DNA of 22,222 nucleotides from JAOUEE01 sp051011595 (GCA_051011595.1 JBPCTQ010000033.1:1-22222); one strand, 5' to 3'; positions 1 to 7,295 are shown, counted from the first letter of the stretch. Program-made: numbers and translations. The notes: generated by a model not told the origin, from the letters alone.

Positions 1-557
1 CCGGCAAGACCACCCTGTTCAACGTGATCACCGGTCTCCAGGCTCCGTCGGCGGGAACGGTGCTGCTCGGGGGCCACGACGTCACCAATCAAGGTGTGCA
101 CAAACGGGCGCGCCAGGGTGTGGCCCGCACCTTCCAGAAGCTCGAGGCGTTCAACTCATTGTCGGCTCGAGAGAACATCCTGGTGGCCGCCGAGATGGCG
201 ACCACCTGGAACAAGTCGATCACCGACCCGGGTGGCCTCACCGACGAGATCCTCGAGCGGGTCGGACTCCACGACGTGGCCGAGATCACCGTGGGCACCT
301 TGCCCACCGGCACCGCTCGGCTGGTGGAGCTGGCGCGCGCCCTGGCGGGCCGCCCGCGTGTGCTGCTGCTCGACGAGGCATCCTCGGGTCTCACCGAGGA
401 CGAGACCGCGGCGGTCGGCGACCTTCTCCTGCAGCTGGTCGACGAAGACGACCTGGCCGTGCTGCTGGTCGAACACGACATGAGTTTTGTCATGCGCGTC
501 TGCTCCCACATCCACGTGCTGGACTTCGGCCAGATCATCGCGGTGGGTGGCCCCTAG
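1..557 (+). CDS. ABC transporter ATP-binding protein, LivG type (5' partial; ends early at an in-frame TAG)
   Basis: Cytoplasmic ATPase subunit of a branched-chain amino acid type (HAAT family) importer. The window starts inside the Walker A motif: codons from base 3 read GKTTLFN, so the true start lies upstream and the GTG at 24 is only an internal valine. Further motifs are the Q-loop (ARTFQKL), a degenerate signature (LPTGTARLVELARALA in place of the canonical LSGGQ), Walker B (VLLLDEASSGL) and the switch histidine (LVEHD). The frame ends at TAG 555-557, just after the GGP of the usual C-terminal tail. The missing tail continues in frame for 19 more codons to a TGA that overlaps the next gene's ATG. 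This suggests a nonsense mutation, sequencing error or readthrough. Family assignment is secure; the state of the C terminus is not. Confidence 0.9.
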   Translation, partial: GKTTLFNVITGLQAPSAGTVLLGGHDVTNQGVHKRARQGVARTFQKLEAFNSLSARENILVAAEMATTWNKSITDPGGLTDEILERVGLHDVAEITVGTLPTGTARLVELARALAGRPRVLLLDEASSGLTEDETAAVGDLLLQLVDEDDLAVLLVEHDMSFVMRVCSHIHVLDFGQIIAVGGP

Positions 558-614
558 GACATCCAGGCCAACGAGCTGGTCCGCACCGCCTACCTGGGCT
601 CGGACGCGGCATGA
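555..614 (+). other. Conserved LivG C-terminal tail beyond the in-frame TAG
   Basis: In the same frame as the upstream ATPase, codons 558-611 read DIQANELVRTAYLGSDAA and then stop at TGA 612-614. LivG proteins normally end in a tail like GxPxEIQ...V..AYLG, so these bases look like the genuine end of the gene with one codon, probably Glu GAG, changed to TAG. The TGA overlaps the ATG of the next gene (ATGA at 611-614), the coupling expected of an intact operon. Confidence 0.8.
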
Positions 615-1357
615 CCGACCACACCGAACCAACCGCTGATGCCCTGCTCGAGCTGCGAGGAGTGCGGGCCGGCTACGGCATCATCGATGTGCTGCACGGC
701 GTCGACCTGCGCGTCGAACAAGGTCAGGTGTTCGCCTTGCTCGGCCCCAACGGCGCGGGCAAGAGCACCACCCTCGGCGTGGCCAGCGGGCAGATCCACC
801 CGACGTCGGGCCGGCTGATGGTGAGCGGCCGCGAGCTCAACGGCGTTCGCCCCGACGTTTTGGCCCGGGCCGGTGTGTGCCTGGTGCCAGAGGGCCGAGG
901 GATCTTTCCGAATCTGACCGTGGCCGAGAACATCCGCATGATGACCTACGCCGGCGTGAGCTACAGCGATGTCCGCGACCGGGCCTACGAGCAGTTCCCT
1001 CGGCTCCAGGAGCGACGCCGACAGTTGGCCGGCACCCTCTCGGGCGGCGAGCAACAAATGCTGGCCATGGCGCGCGCCCTGTCGACCGACCCGGCCCTGC
1101 TGATGCTCGACGAGCTGTCGATGGGCCTGGCTCCCATCATCGTCGAGGAACTGTACGAACAGGTCGGACAGCTGGCCCGCAACGGCCTCTCGATCCTGAT
1201 CGTCGAACAGTTCGCCCAGACCGTGCTGGGGGTGGCCGATACGGCGGCCATCATGTTGCACGGACGAATCCAGCGCACCGGCCCACCGGCCGAGATCGCC
1301 GAGGAATTGACCGCCGCCTACCTGGGGATCGAAACCCCTTCCGGAGGAGACCACTGA
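611..1357 (+). CDS. livF: ABC transporter ATP-binding protein, LivF type
   Basis: Second ATPase of the branched-chain amino acid type importer, 248 residues, the usual LivF size. It has Walker A (GPNGAGKST), the signature LSGGEQQMLAMARAL, Walker B (LLMLDELSMGL) and the switch histidine replaced in context by VEQF, as is typical of LivF (LVEQN/F). The GRGIFPNLTVAEN segment is also diagnostic of LivF. Its ATG overlaps the TGA at 612-614 that would end the intact LivG frame, and its own TGA shares a base with the ATG of the next gene, so the three genes are probably translated from one message. The permeases and the substrate-binding protein would lie upstream of the window. The transported substrate cannot be read from the ATPase. 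Confidence 0.95.
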   Translation: MTDHTEPTADALLELRGVRAGYGIIDVLHGVDLRVEQGQVFALLGPNGAGKSTTLGVASGQIHPTSGRLMVSGRELNGVRPDVLARAGVCLVPEGRGIFPNLTVAENIRMMTYAGVSYSDVRDRAYEQFPRLQERRRQLAGTLSGGEQQMLAMARALSTDPALLMLDELSMGLAPIIVEELYEQVGQLARNGLSILIVEQFAQTVLGVADTAAIMLHGRIQRTGPPAEIAEELTAAYLGIETPSGGDH

Positions 1358-1725
1358 TGTCCGACACCAACCCGCGACTCGAGGAGTTCCAACAAACCGT
1401 CGACGAGATGAAGATCAGCGGTGGCCGGGCCAACCCGGAGAAGACCGCGGTCATCATCAGCATCGTCTTGTTCGTGGTTGCGGTGATCATCGAGATCATC
1501 GCCTTCACGCAATCGAGCAACGCCGACGACGCCCGGGACCAGAACGACATGATCATCCTGGCGCTGTTGGGTGTGGTGATCGGTCTCGGCGCGGTGGCGC
1601 TGTTCCTGCGGGCCTCGTTGACCCGCTGGTTCCGGTACTGGCTGATCCGGCTCATCTACGAAGAACGAGCCAACACCGACCGACTGATCGAGGCGGGTAC
1701 CTCCGCAGGCGAGATCCGTCGCTGA
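1357..1725 (+). CDS. Small two-helix membrane protein coupled to the Liv operon
   Basis: 122 residues, no family recognised. A charged N-terminal part (about residues 1-28) is followed by a hydrophobic helix at about 30-50 (beginning TAVIISIVLFVV), a short acidic loop (SSNADDARDQND), a second helix at about 63-84, and a basic C-terminal tail with RWFRYWLIRLIYEER. The loop is probably outside and both ends inside, by the positive-inside rule. A strong ribosome binding site (GGAGGAGA, 1343-1350) precedes the ATG, which overlaps the LivF stop (TGATG). The coupling suggests it is made with the transporter. It could be an accessory or stabilising subunit, but that is inference only. Confidence 0.8.
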   Translation: MSDTNPRLEEFQQTVDEMKISGGRANPEKTAVIISIVLFVVAVIIEIIAFTQSSNADDARDQNDMIILALLGVVIGLGAVALFLRASLTRWFRYWLIRLIYEERANTDRLIEAGTSAGEIRR

Positions 1726-1740
1726 CGCTCCTCGACTCGC

Positions 1741-1893
1741 GCTGCAGCTGCGCCAGAGGCGCCGACTGGTCGCTCCTCCGTCGCTCCCGCCCTTCTCATC
1801 TTGTTCCCGGGCCGCCGGATCGGTTTCGGGACGTTCACCCGTCGCTGCGGCTGCGCCGGAGGCGCCGGACATCCGCCCGGTCGGTTTCGGGAC
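1741..1893. repeat. Interleaved short intergenic repeats
   Basis: A 24-base unit occurs at 1741-1764 and 1844-1867 (22 of 24 identical). Each copy holds a GCGCC-NGA-GGCGC mini-hairpin whose loop differs by one base. A second 13-base unit, TCGGTTTCGGGAC, occurs at 1820-1832 and 1881-1893. The spacer between the Liv operon and the amidohydrolase is otherwise free of an obvious gene. The hairpins could weaken readthrough from the Liv operon, but there is no U-tract. Confidence 0.55.
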
Positions 1894-1908
1894 TCCTCCC
1901 CCGCAGCT

Positions 1909-1920
1909 AGAACCGGTTCT
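1909..1920. promoter_or_regulatory. Perfect 12-bp palindrome AGAACCGGTTCT, KstR/TetR-like operator candidate
   Basis: The palindrome is perfect over 12 bases. With one flanking base on each side (1908-1921) it fits the KstR consensus TNNAACNNGTTNNA as I recall it, except for a T at the last position. It lies just upstream of the TAGCGT box at 1931-1936, roughly over the expected -35 region, which is where a repressor site would sit. No regulator gene is in the window. Confidence 0.45.
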
Positions 1921-1930
1921 TATTGTGGCG

Positions 1931-1936
1931 TAGCGT
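1931..1936 (+). promoter_or_regulatory. Putative -10 box TAGCGT for the amidohydrolase operon
   Basis: Matches the actinobacterial TANNNT -10 pattern and is followed by a short leader with the ribosome binding site AAGGGGA (1954-1960) before the ATG at 1967. No clear -35 hexamer is seen; the palindrome at 1909-1920 occupies that region. Confidence 0.4.
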
Positions 1937-1966
1937 CGGGTTCAACGACCGCCAAGGGGATCACCC

Positions 1967-3160
1967 ATGACCGTGCACGTCGACTTCGGTGTCTTCGACG
2001 CCGACAACCACTACTACGAAGCCGAAGACGCCTTCACCCGGCACCTCGACCCGACCATGCGCAAACGCTGCATGCAGTGGGCCGAGATCAACGGTCGCAA
2101 ACGGCTCCTGGTCGCCGGGCGGATCAACCGTTTCATCCCCAACCCCACGTGGGATCCCATCGCCCGTCCCGGGGCCCTCGACGACTACTTCCGGGGCAAG
2201 AACACCGGCGGCCAAGACGTCAAGACGATGTTCGGCGAGCTCGACCCGCTGGCCGAACACCCCGAGTACCAGAACCGCGATGCCCGGCTGTCGGTGATGG
2301 ACGACCAAGGGGTCGACGGTGCGTACTTCTTCCCCACACTGGGGGTGGGGATGCAGCAGTCGTTGTCACACGACATCGACGCCATCCACGCCGCCTTCCA
2401 CGCCTTCAACCAGTGGCTCGACGACGACTGGGGTTTCGCCTACCAGGACCGCATCTTCGCGGCACCCATGATCTCGTTGGCCGACCCGGAGCAGGGTGCG
2501 GCCGAGGTCGAGTGGGCTCTCGATCGGGGCGCCAAGCTGGTGGTGATGGTCCCCGGACCGGTCCCCACCGAGGACGGCGGCAGCCTGTCACCCGGTATGG
2601 AGAAGTACGACCCGGTCTGGAGTCGCCTGAACGAAGCCGGCATCACCGTGGGTATCCACGGCGGCGACGGAGGCACGAGCGCCTACGTCAACTGGTGGGA
2701 ACCCATGGGCGAGATGGAAGCCTTCCGCAGCACACCGTTCCGCCAGATCATCAGCCACGAACGCCAGATCGCCGACACGTTCACCGCCCTGGTCTGCCAC
2801 GGGCTGTTCGATCGGCATCCCGCGCTGCGCGTCGCCTCCATCGAGAACGGCGGGTCGTTCATACCCAAGTTGCTCGAAGAATTCGACATGTGTTTCGGCA
2901 AGATGCCCCAGGCCTTCTCCGAGCACCCGGCCGACACGTTCAAGCGCCACGTCTGGGTCTCGCCGTACTACGAAGACGACATCGACCTCCTCAAGGAGCA
3001 CCTCACGGCCGATCACCTGCTGTTCGGCAGCGACTACCCGCACGCCGAAGGCCTGGCCGAACCAACGGCATTCATCCACGACATCCCGGACTTCTCACCC
3101 GACGAGGTCCGTCGAGTCATGCGCGACAACGCCCTCGGCCTGCTCCAGCCGGCCGGCTGA
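1967..3160 (+). CDS. Amidohydrolase family protein (amidohydrolase 2, metal-dependent TIM-barrel)
   Basis: 397 residues of the PF04909 type, a family that includes decarboxylases and hydrolases acting on carboxylated or ring-cleaved substrates. The N terminus has FDADNHYYE (residues 10-18), the usual metal-binding strand-1 region with D..H. His231 lies in GIHGGDG, ENGGSF (about 292-297) marks the later barrel strand, and FGSDYPHAEG carries the conserved Asp356. All the expected active-site landmarks are therefore present. The ATG has a good ribosome binding site (AAGGGGA) seven bases upstream. It is followed after 36 bp by a second, divergent amidohydrolase. A KstR-like palindrome upstream hints at a role in lipid, steroid or terpenoid breakdown, but the substrate is unknown. 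Confidence 0.9.
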   Translation: MTVHVDFGVFDADNHYYEAEDAFTRHLDPTMRKRCMQWAEINGRKRLLVAGRINRFIPNPTWDPIARPGALDDYFRGKNTGGQDVKTMFGELDPLAEHPEYQNRDARLSVMDDQGVDGAYFFPTLGVGMQQSLSHDIDAIHAAFHAFNQWLDDDWGFAYQDRIFAAPMISLADPEQGAAEVEWALDRGAKLVVMVPGPVPTEDGGSLSPGMEKYDPVWSRLNEAGITVGIHGGDGGTSAYVNWWEPMGEMEAFRSTPFRQIISHERQIADTFTALVCHGLFDRHPALRVASIENGGSFIPKLLEEFDMCFGKMPQAFSEHPADTFKRHVWVSPYYEDDIDLLKEHLTADHLLFGSDYPHAEGLAEPTAFIHDIPDFSPDEVRRVMRDNALGLLQPAG

Positions 3161-3196
3161 GAGCTCCGAACCGCCCCTACGAGAGGAACCCTGGCC

Positions 3197-4054
3197 ATGC
3201 CCATGCCCAGCGACATCGGGATCGTCGACACGATGATCGCCTTCCCGGCCCACGACTTCAAGCAGTACGACTTCATCCGGGAACAGCTCAAGGACGGCTC
3301 GACCGACATGGACTTCCCGGTCGAGTACATGTTCAAGAACGTGCCCAAGGAGCTCTACGGCGCCGAGGACCCCGTGTCGATCACCCTCCACGAAATGGAC
3401 CGGTTCGGCATCGAGATCGGATTGATCGGCTGTGAGGACGAGGTCAGCCAGAAGGCGCTGACCGACCATCCCGACCGTTTCGTGCCGTCGGGCCACGTCG
3501 ATCCCAATCGGGGCATGGACGGTATTCGGGCCATGGTGAAACAGCACGAGAAGTACGGCGTGCGTGCCTTTGGTGCCTTCCCCGCCGGCTACCTGCCCCA
3601 GGTGCCGATCAACGACGCCAAGATGTACCCGATCTACGCCAAATGTGTGGAGCTGGGGGTGCCCATCTTCGTGTGCGCCGGTGTTCCGGGACCACGATTC
3701 CCGATGGCGTGCCAACACGTCGAACTCATCGACCAGGTCATGTACGACTTCCCCGAACTGGTCTTCGTCACCCGTCATGGCTGCGAGCCATGGGAGAAGT
3801 TGGCCATGAAGCTGATGCTGAAGTGGCCCAACCTCTACTACTCGACGTCGGCCTTCGCCCCGAAGTACTACCCCGAAGAGATCGTCAACTACGCCAACAC
3901 CCGCGGTGCCGACCGCATCATCTACGCCGGCTACTTCCCCATGGGCCTGTCGCTCGAGCGCATCATGGGCGACATGCCCCACGTACCGTTCAAGGACGAG
4001 GTGTGGCCCAAGTTCCTGCGGGACAACGCCCGCAAGGTCCTCAAGCTCGACTGA
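3197..4054 (+). CDS. Amidohydrolase family protein with a degenerate metal site
   Basis: 285 residues, second gene of the amidohydrolase pair, with a ribosome binding site GAGAGGAA around 3180-3187. It shares the family fold landmarks, but the key residues differ from its neighbour. The N-terminal strand reads IVDTMIAFP with no histidine, the TRHGCEPW segment (His194) stands in the later-strand region, and the usual GSDYP is AGYFP (Tyr246 where the catalytic Asp is expected). It may use another mechanism, be a non-catalytic partner of the upstream enzyme, or belong to a separate subfamily; mycobacterial relatives with a VDTMI start exist as far as I recall. Expression with the upstream gene is likely, given the 36-bp gap and no terminator. 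Confidence 0.85.
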   Translation: MPMPSDIGIVDTMIAFPAHDFKQYDFIREQLKDGSTDMDFPVEYMFKNVPKELYGAEDPVSITLHEMDRFGIEIGLIGCEDEVSQKALTDHPDRFVPSGHVDPNRGMDGIRAMVKQHEKYGVRAFGAFPAGYLPQVPINDAKMYPIYAKCVELGVPIFVCAGVPGPRFPMACQHVELIDQVMYDFPELVFVTRHGCEPWEKLAMKLMLKWPNLYYSTSAFAPKYYPEEIVNYANTRGADRIIYAGYFPMGLSLERIMGDMPHVPFKDEVWPKFLRDNARKVLKLD

Positions 4055-4070
4055 GCCGACCTGACCTCGG

Positions 4071-4076
4071 TACCGT
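4071..4076 (+). promoter_or_regulatory. Putative leaderless -10 box TACCGT for the sulfotransferase gene
   Basis: TANNNT hexamer followed by 8 bases and then the GTG at 4085, the geometry of leaderless actinobacterial transcripts. It lies in the 30-bp gap after the amidohydrolase, and no Shine-Dalgarno sequence is visible. Confidence 0.4.
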
Positions 4077-4084
4077 CAGCGAGC

Positions 4085-4792
4085 GTGCCCATCGATCCCG
4101 ACACACGCTTCTTCTTCCTCCATGTGATGAAGACCGGGGGCACCACGTTTCGGGGCCACATCGACAACAACTTCGACGCCGATCAGATCTTCCCGGATCC
4201 CGCAGTCGACACCACGCCCTACGCAGCCAAGGCCGACATCCGCTACCTGCAGGCCCTGTCGCCGGAACGCATCGACGCCCTACGGATGTACTCCGCCCAC
4301 GTGCCCATCGGGCTCACCGACCGCCTCGACATGACCTTCACCTACCTCACCGTGTTACGTGACCCGGTCGATCGCACGGTGTCGTGGTTGCGTCAACGCC
4401 AGCGCAACCATCAACCCGACGAGAGCCTCGAGCAGATCTACGACCAGCAGACGATTCTGCGGGCCAACTACATCGACAACCATCAGGTGAAGCAGTTCGC
4501 CATCACCGCCGACGACGGCGCCGTCAACCACCTCCACCCCGTCGACATGGACGCCGAGCGGTTGGCTATTGCCCGAGCCAACCTCGACCGGGTCGCGGTA
4601 GTGGGTTTCCAGGACCGATTCGACGACTTCCTGGCCGCGCTGCGGGACCGGTTCGGCTGGGTCATCGATTCCGTACCCGATCGGAATGTCGGTCACGAAG
4701 CGGTGGTGCACGACGAGTTGTGGCAACGAATCGACGACGAGAACCCCTTCGACCGTGCGTTCTACGACTACGCCCGGGGGCGAGTGGCCTGA
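4085..4792 (+). CDS. Sulfotransferase family 2 protein
   Basis: 235 residues. The N terminus has the 5'-phosphosulfate-binding loop of PAPS-dependent sulfotransferases, HVMKTGGTTF (residues 13-22), and RDPVDRTVSW (92-101) matches the 3'-phosphate-binding motif. The form with KTGGTT is typical of the heparan-sulfate 2-O/chondroitin-type superfamily (Sulfotransfer_2) found in many bacteria. It would transfer sulfate from PAPS to a hydroxyl on a glycan, lipid or small molecule; the acceptor cannot be told. No signal peptide or membrane anchor is seen, so it is cytoplasmic. The start is a GTG without a ribosome binding site. The stop TGA directly abuts the stop of the convergent RDD gene. Confidence 0.85.
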   Translation: MPIDPDTRFFFLHVMKTGGTTFRGHIDNNFDADQIFPDPAVDTTPYAAKADIRYLQALSPERIDALRMYSAHVPIGLTDRLDMTFTYLTVLRDPVDRTVSWLRQRQRNHQPDESLEQIYDQQTILRANYIDNHQVKQFAITADDGAVNHLHPVDMDAERLAIARANLDRVAVVGFQDRFDDFLAALRDRFGWVIDSVPDRNVGHEAVVHDELWQRIDDENPFDRAFYDYARGRVA

Positions 4793-5956
4793 TCAGGTGG
4801 GCTCGGCGGCGGGCGCCCGATTGTCGGAGATCAGCTGACCGGCCCTGGCGATGAGCGACGAGGGTTGTTCGGCCGGGCGGCGACCCCAGTCGTAGACCAC
4901 CACCGTGTCGGCCACCACGTCGTGCAGGGCGCGCCGCTCGCGACCCAGGAAGACTCCGAGGAAGGCCACCAGGAACAACACCAGCGACACCGGCAGCATC
5001 AGGGCCCGAACCAGAGATCGGCCGGCCCGCACCGGGCGGCCCGATCTTCGAACGATTCGGAGGCCGACCAACAGCATGCCGGCGGTTCGGCCGGCGATGG
5101 CCACGGGCAGCCAGAACCAGGCCAACATCCAGCTGACCAGCAGCACCCGGTTGAGCCAGCCAGTGGAGGACAACACTACGTCGACCTCGAAGATGGTGGC
5201 CAACAAGAACGTGAACATGGCGCCGACCAGGCCGAACCCCGTGAGCGCCCCCACGACGTCGAGCCACAGGGCCGCGGCACGAGTGACCACACCGGCGTAG
5301 TGGCCCGACACCTGCCGGCGATCGACGGGACGGGACGGATCGACCTCGGCCTCCTCGGTCGGCTGGACCAATTCGGGCGGCCCCTCGGCGAAGTCGGCCC
5401 GCTCTCGACGCAGCAGGCCCCAGACGATGCCGTTGATCGCCGCATCGAATCGCACCAGCTGGCGCCGCACGAAGTCGAGCGATCCCTCGGCGATCTCCTG
5501 GGTGCCGCGGCCCATGATGCGGCTGATCTCGATCTTCTCCATCAAGGCGTCCAGGTCGAGCTGATCGGCCACCTTGTTCACGTCGAGCCGATCGACCAGC
5601 GCGTCCATGTCCAACCGCATCATCAACGCATCAAGATCGAGCTGGGCCGCCACCTTGTTCACGTCGAGCTGATCCACCAGCGCGTCCATGTCCAACCGCA
5701 TCATCAACGCATCCAGATCGAGCTGGGCCGCCACCTTGTTCACGTCGAGCTGATCGACCAGCGCGTCCATGTCCAACCGCATCATCAACGCATCCAGATC
5801 GAGACGAGCGGCCACCGCGTCGATGTCGAGCCGTTCGACGATGGCGTCGACGTCGAGGGTGTCGAGCAGTTCGTCGGTGTCGACGTTGCGCAGCACCTCG
5901 GGCACCACGCGCCCGATCAGACCACCGACCACCGGCGTCCGACGTCCCTCAGCCAT
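4793..5956 (-). CDS. RDD family membrane protein with N-terminal nonapeptide repeats
   Basis: 387 residues in two parts. Residues about 33-149 form twelve or so consecutive 9-residue units of the type (R/Q)LDxDALxx, with Leu and Asp at fixed places (for example RLDLDALMM, RLDMDALVD, QLDVNKVAA). Three of these make a 27-residue super-unit that recurs almost unchanged. Residues about 220-355 are an RDD domain with three membrane helices (about 229-256, 271-295, 316-338) and the GRTAGMLLVGLRIVRR motif between helices 2 and 3. The repeat part is probably an amphipathic rod or solenoid on the cytoplasmic face. RDD proteins have been linked to ion or solute transport; the function here is unknown. 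No clear ribosome binding site precedes the ATG at 5956. The RDD call is secure, the repeat role inferred. Confidence 0.88.
   Translation of the reverse strand: MAEGRRTPVVGGLIGRVVPEVLRNVDTDELLDTLDVDAIVERLDIDAVAARLDLDALMMRLDMDALVDQLDVNKVAAQLDLDALMMRLDMDALVDQLDVNKVAAQLDLDALMMRLDMDALVDRLDVNKVADQLDLDALMEKIEISRIMGRGTQEIAEGSLDFVRRQLVRFDAAINGIVWGLLRRERADFAEGPPELVQPTEEAEVDPSRPVDRRQVSGHYAGVVTRAAALWLDVVGALTGFGLVGAMFTFLLATIFEVDVVLSSTGWLNRVLLVSWMLAWFWLPVAIAGRTAGMLLVGLRIVRRSGRPVRAGRSLVRALMLPVSLVLFLVAFLGVFLGRERRALHDVVADTVVVYDWGRRPAEQPSSLIARAGQLISDNRAPAAEPT
5568..5810 (-). repeat. Three tandem 81-bp coding repeats
   Basis: Units start at 5568, 5649 and 5730, exactly 81 bp apart, and are nearly identical at DNA level; a diverged fourth begins at 5811. 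Each encodes 27 residues, that is three nonapeptides. The near-identity of third codon positions points to recent expansion or homogenisation. Confidence 0.9.
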
Positions 5957-6098
5957 GGACGGAACGACTCGATCGAGCCGGCTGGAACGGGGTCACCACG
6001 ACTGCACTATGCCAGGGCCAGCGGTCGCGCAGCCGGACCCTCGAACCGACCCATGAGGTGAATCGACACTGGACGAGGGGACGACCAGACTCGCACTC

Positions 6099-7295
6099 GT
6101 GGACGACGAGACCCCAGCCAGCCCGCACGAGAAGCTCATGTCGGGCGACGCATGGCTGGGTTTCTGTGCGCGGCTGGCCGACATCGGCGAACGGCTACTC
6201 ACCGACGACTTCCCGAGCGGTGAACGGGGCCGAGCCGAGGGCTACCGCTATCTGACCCGCCTGTTGGTGTTCGCGCTCCGCCAAGAGCTCGAGTTCGCCG
6301 ATCCCGTGTATCCCGAGTTCTTCCGTTTCGAGGATCCCTGGACCCAGTGGGGTGGACCCAACGCCGACAACGTCTACATGCGGGCCAGCATCGACCCCGA
6401 CCTCACCTATCGCGTCTGGCTCGACGCCACCGGAGTCAGCCAACTCCTCATCTCGTTGAGCGAGGGCGACATGCAGATGGACGAGTACGGCGTGTACAGC
6501 GAGCGGGCGCTCGACGAGCTCACCCTCGGCGCCGACGGCCGGCTCGAACTGGTGATCTCACCCGACGAACACCCGGGCAACTGGCTGCCCAGCCACCCCG
6601 ATGCTCGGCTGGTCACCATCCGGCAGTATCACGCCGACTGGGAGAACGACCGGGTCGCGGTGGCCCACATCGAACGGGTGGGCGGTGAGGGAGTTCCGCC
6701 GCCGCCACCCGACCCCGAGTGGATCGGCGACGGTCTCGACCGAGCCACTCAGTGGGTCGAACGGTCGCTGGTCTATTGGAACAACTACCTGGTGCACGCG
6801 CTCGAGGCGGCCACTCCCAACGAGATGAGCAAACCCCGTGCCCCAGCCGGCGGGGCCCACAACATCGCCTACGGGTCCGGGTTCTGGGACCTCACCGACG
6901 ACCAAGTCCTGTTGATCACCTGCGATGTGCCCGACGCCGACTACTGGAACTTCCAGATCCACACGCTCGGTTGGTTCGAGTCGGGCGACTTCGCCAATCG
7001 CCAGACCAGCCTCAACAACACCCAGACCCATGTCGACGACGACGGCCGGGTGCGAATCGTGGTGGCCCATCATGACCCCGGTGTTCCCAATTGGATCGAC
7101 ACCGAGGAACGACCGGTCGGACTGCTCGCCTACCGTTGGGGGCGGGCCCCCACCCTTCCCGTACCCGAGGCCGAGCTGATCCCCACCACCGACCTGAGTT
7201 CACATCTCCCCGCCGACCACCCCACGGTCGATCGAGACGAACGACACCAGGCACTGCGGCGGCGCCGAGAAGCGGCGCTCAGTCGGTACCGGTGA
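6099..7295 (+). CDS. DUF1214 domain-containing protein
   Basis: 398 residues. The C-terminal portion (about 270-380) has the DUF1214 pattern: GSGFWDLTDDQVLLITCDVPDADYWNFQI is followed by SLNNTQTHVDDDGRVRIV and DPGVPNWIDT. The N-terminal part is mostly helical and may bind the same unknown ligand. Members of the family occur alone or with DUF1254; no enzymatic role is established as far as I know. The GTG at 6099 is chosen because no earlier start exists in frame after the TGA at 6054; ATG 6138 is an alternative. The purine-rich GAGGGG at 6075-6080 is too far for a normal ribosome binding site. The last 17 bp overlap the convergent reductase gene. Confidence 0.85.
   Translation: MDDETPASPHEKLMSGDAWLGFCARLADIGERLLTDDFPSGERGRAEGYRYLTRLLVFALRQELEFADPVYPEFFRFEDPWTQWGGPNADNVYMRASIDPDLTYRVWLDATGVSQLLISLSEGDMQMDEYGVYSERALDELTLGADGRLELVISPDEHPGNWLPSHPDARLVTIRQYHADWENDRVAVAHIERVGGEGVPPPPPDPEWIGDGLDRATQWVERSLVYWNNYLVHALEAATPNEMSKPRAPAGGAHNIAYGSGFWDLTDDQVLLITCDVPDADYWNFQIHTLGWFESGDFANRQTSLNNTQTHVDDDGRVRIVVAHHDPGVPNWIDTEERPVGLLAYRWGRAPTLPVPEAELIPTTDLSSHLPADHPTVDRDERHQALRRRREAALSRYR

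Noticed and set aside
1801..3435. Long plus-strand open frame overlapping both amidohydrolases
   Set aside because: Arg/Pro-rich shadow translation typical of high-GC DNA; the other plus frames encode real amidohydrolases.
3095..3982. Minus-strand open frame opposite the second amidohydrolase
   Set aside because: No family resemblance and no start signals; composition is that of an antisense shadow.
5568..5891. Regular repeats considered as a CRISPR-like array
   Set aside because: Units are contiguous 81-bp coding repeats with no unique spacers.
5968..5977. Palindrome CTCGATCGAG upstream of the RDD gene
   Set aside because: Only 10 bp and made of very common words in this high-GC sequence.
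4865..6061. Long plus-strand open frame opposite the RDD gene
   Set aside because: Its His/Gln/Val-rich periodic product is only the antisense reading of the 81-bp repeats; the minus frame has a recognisable RDD domain.
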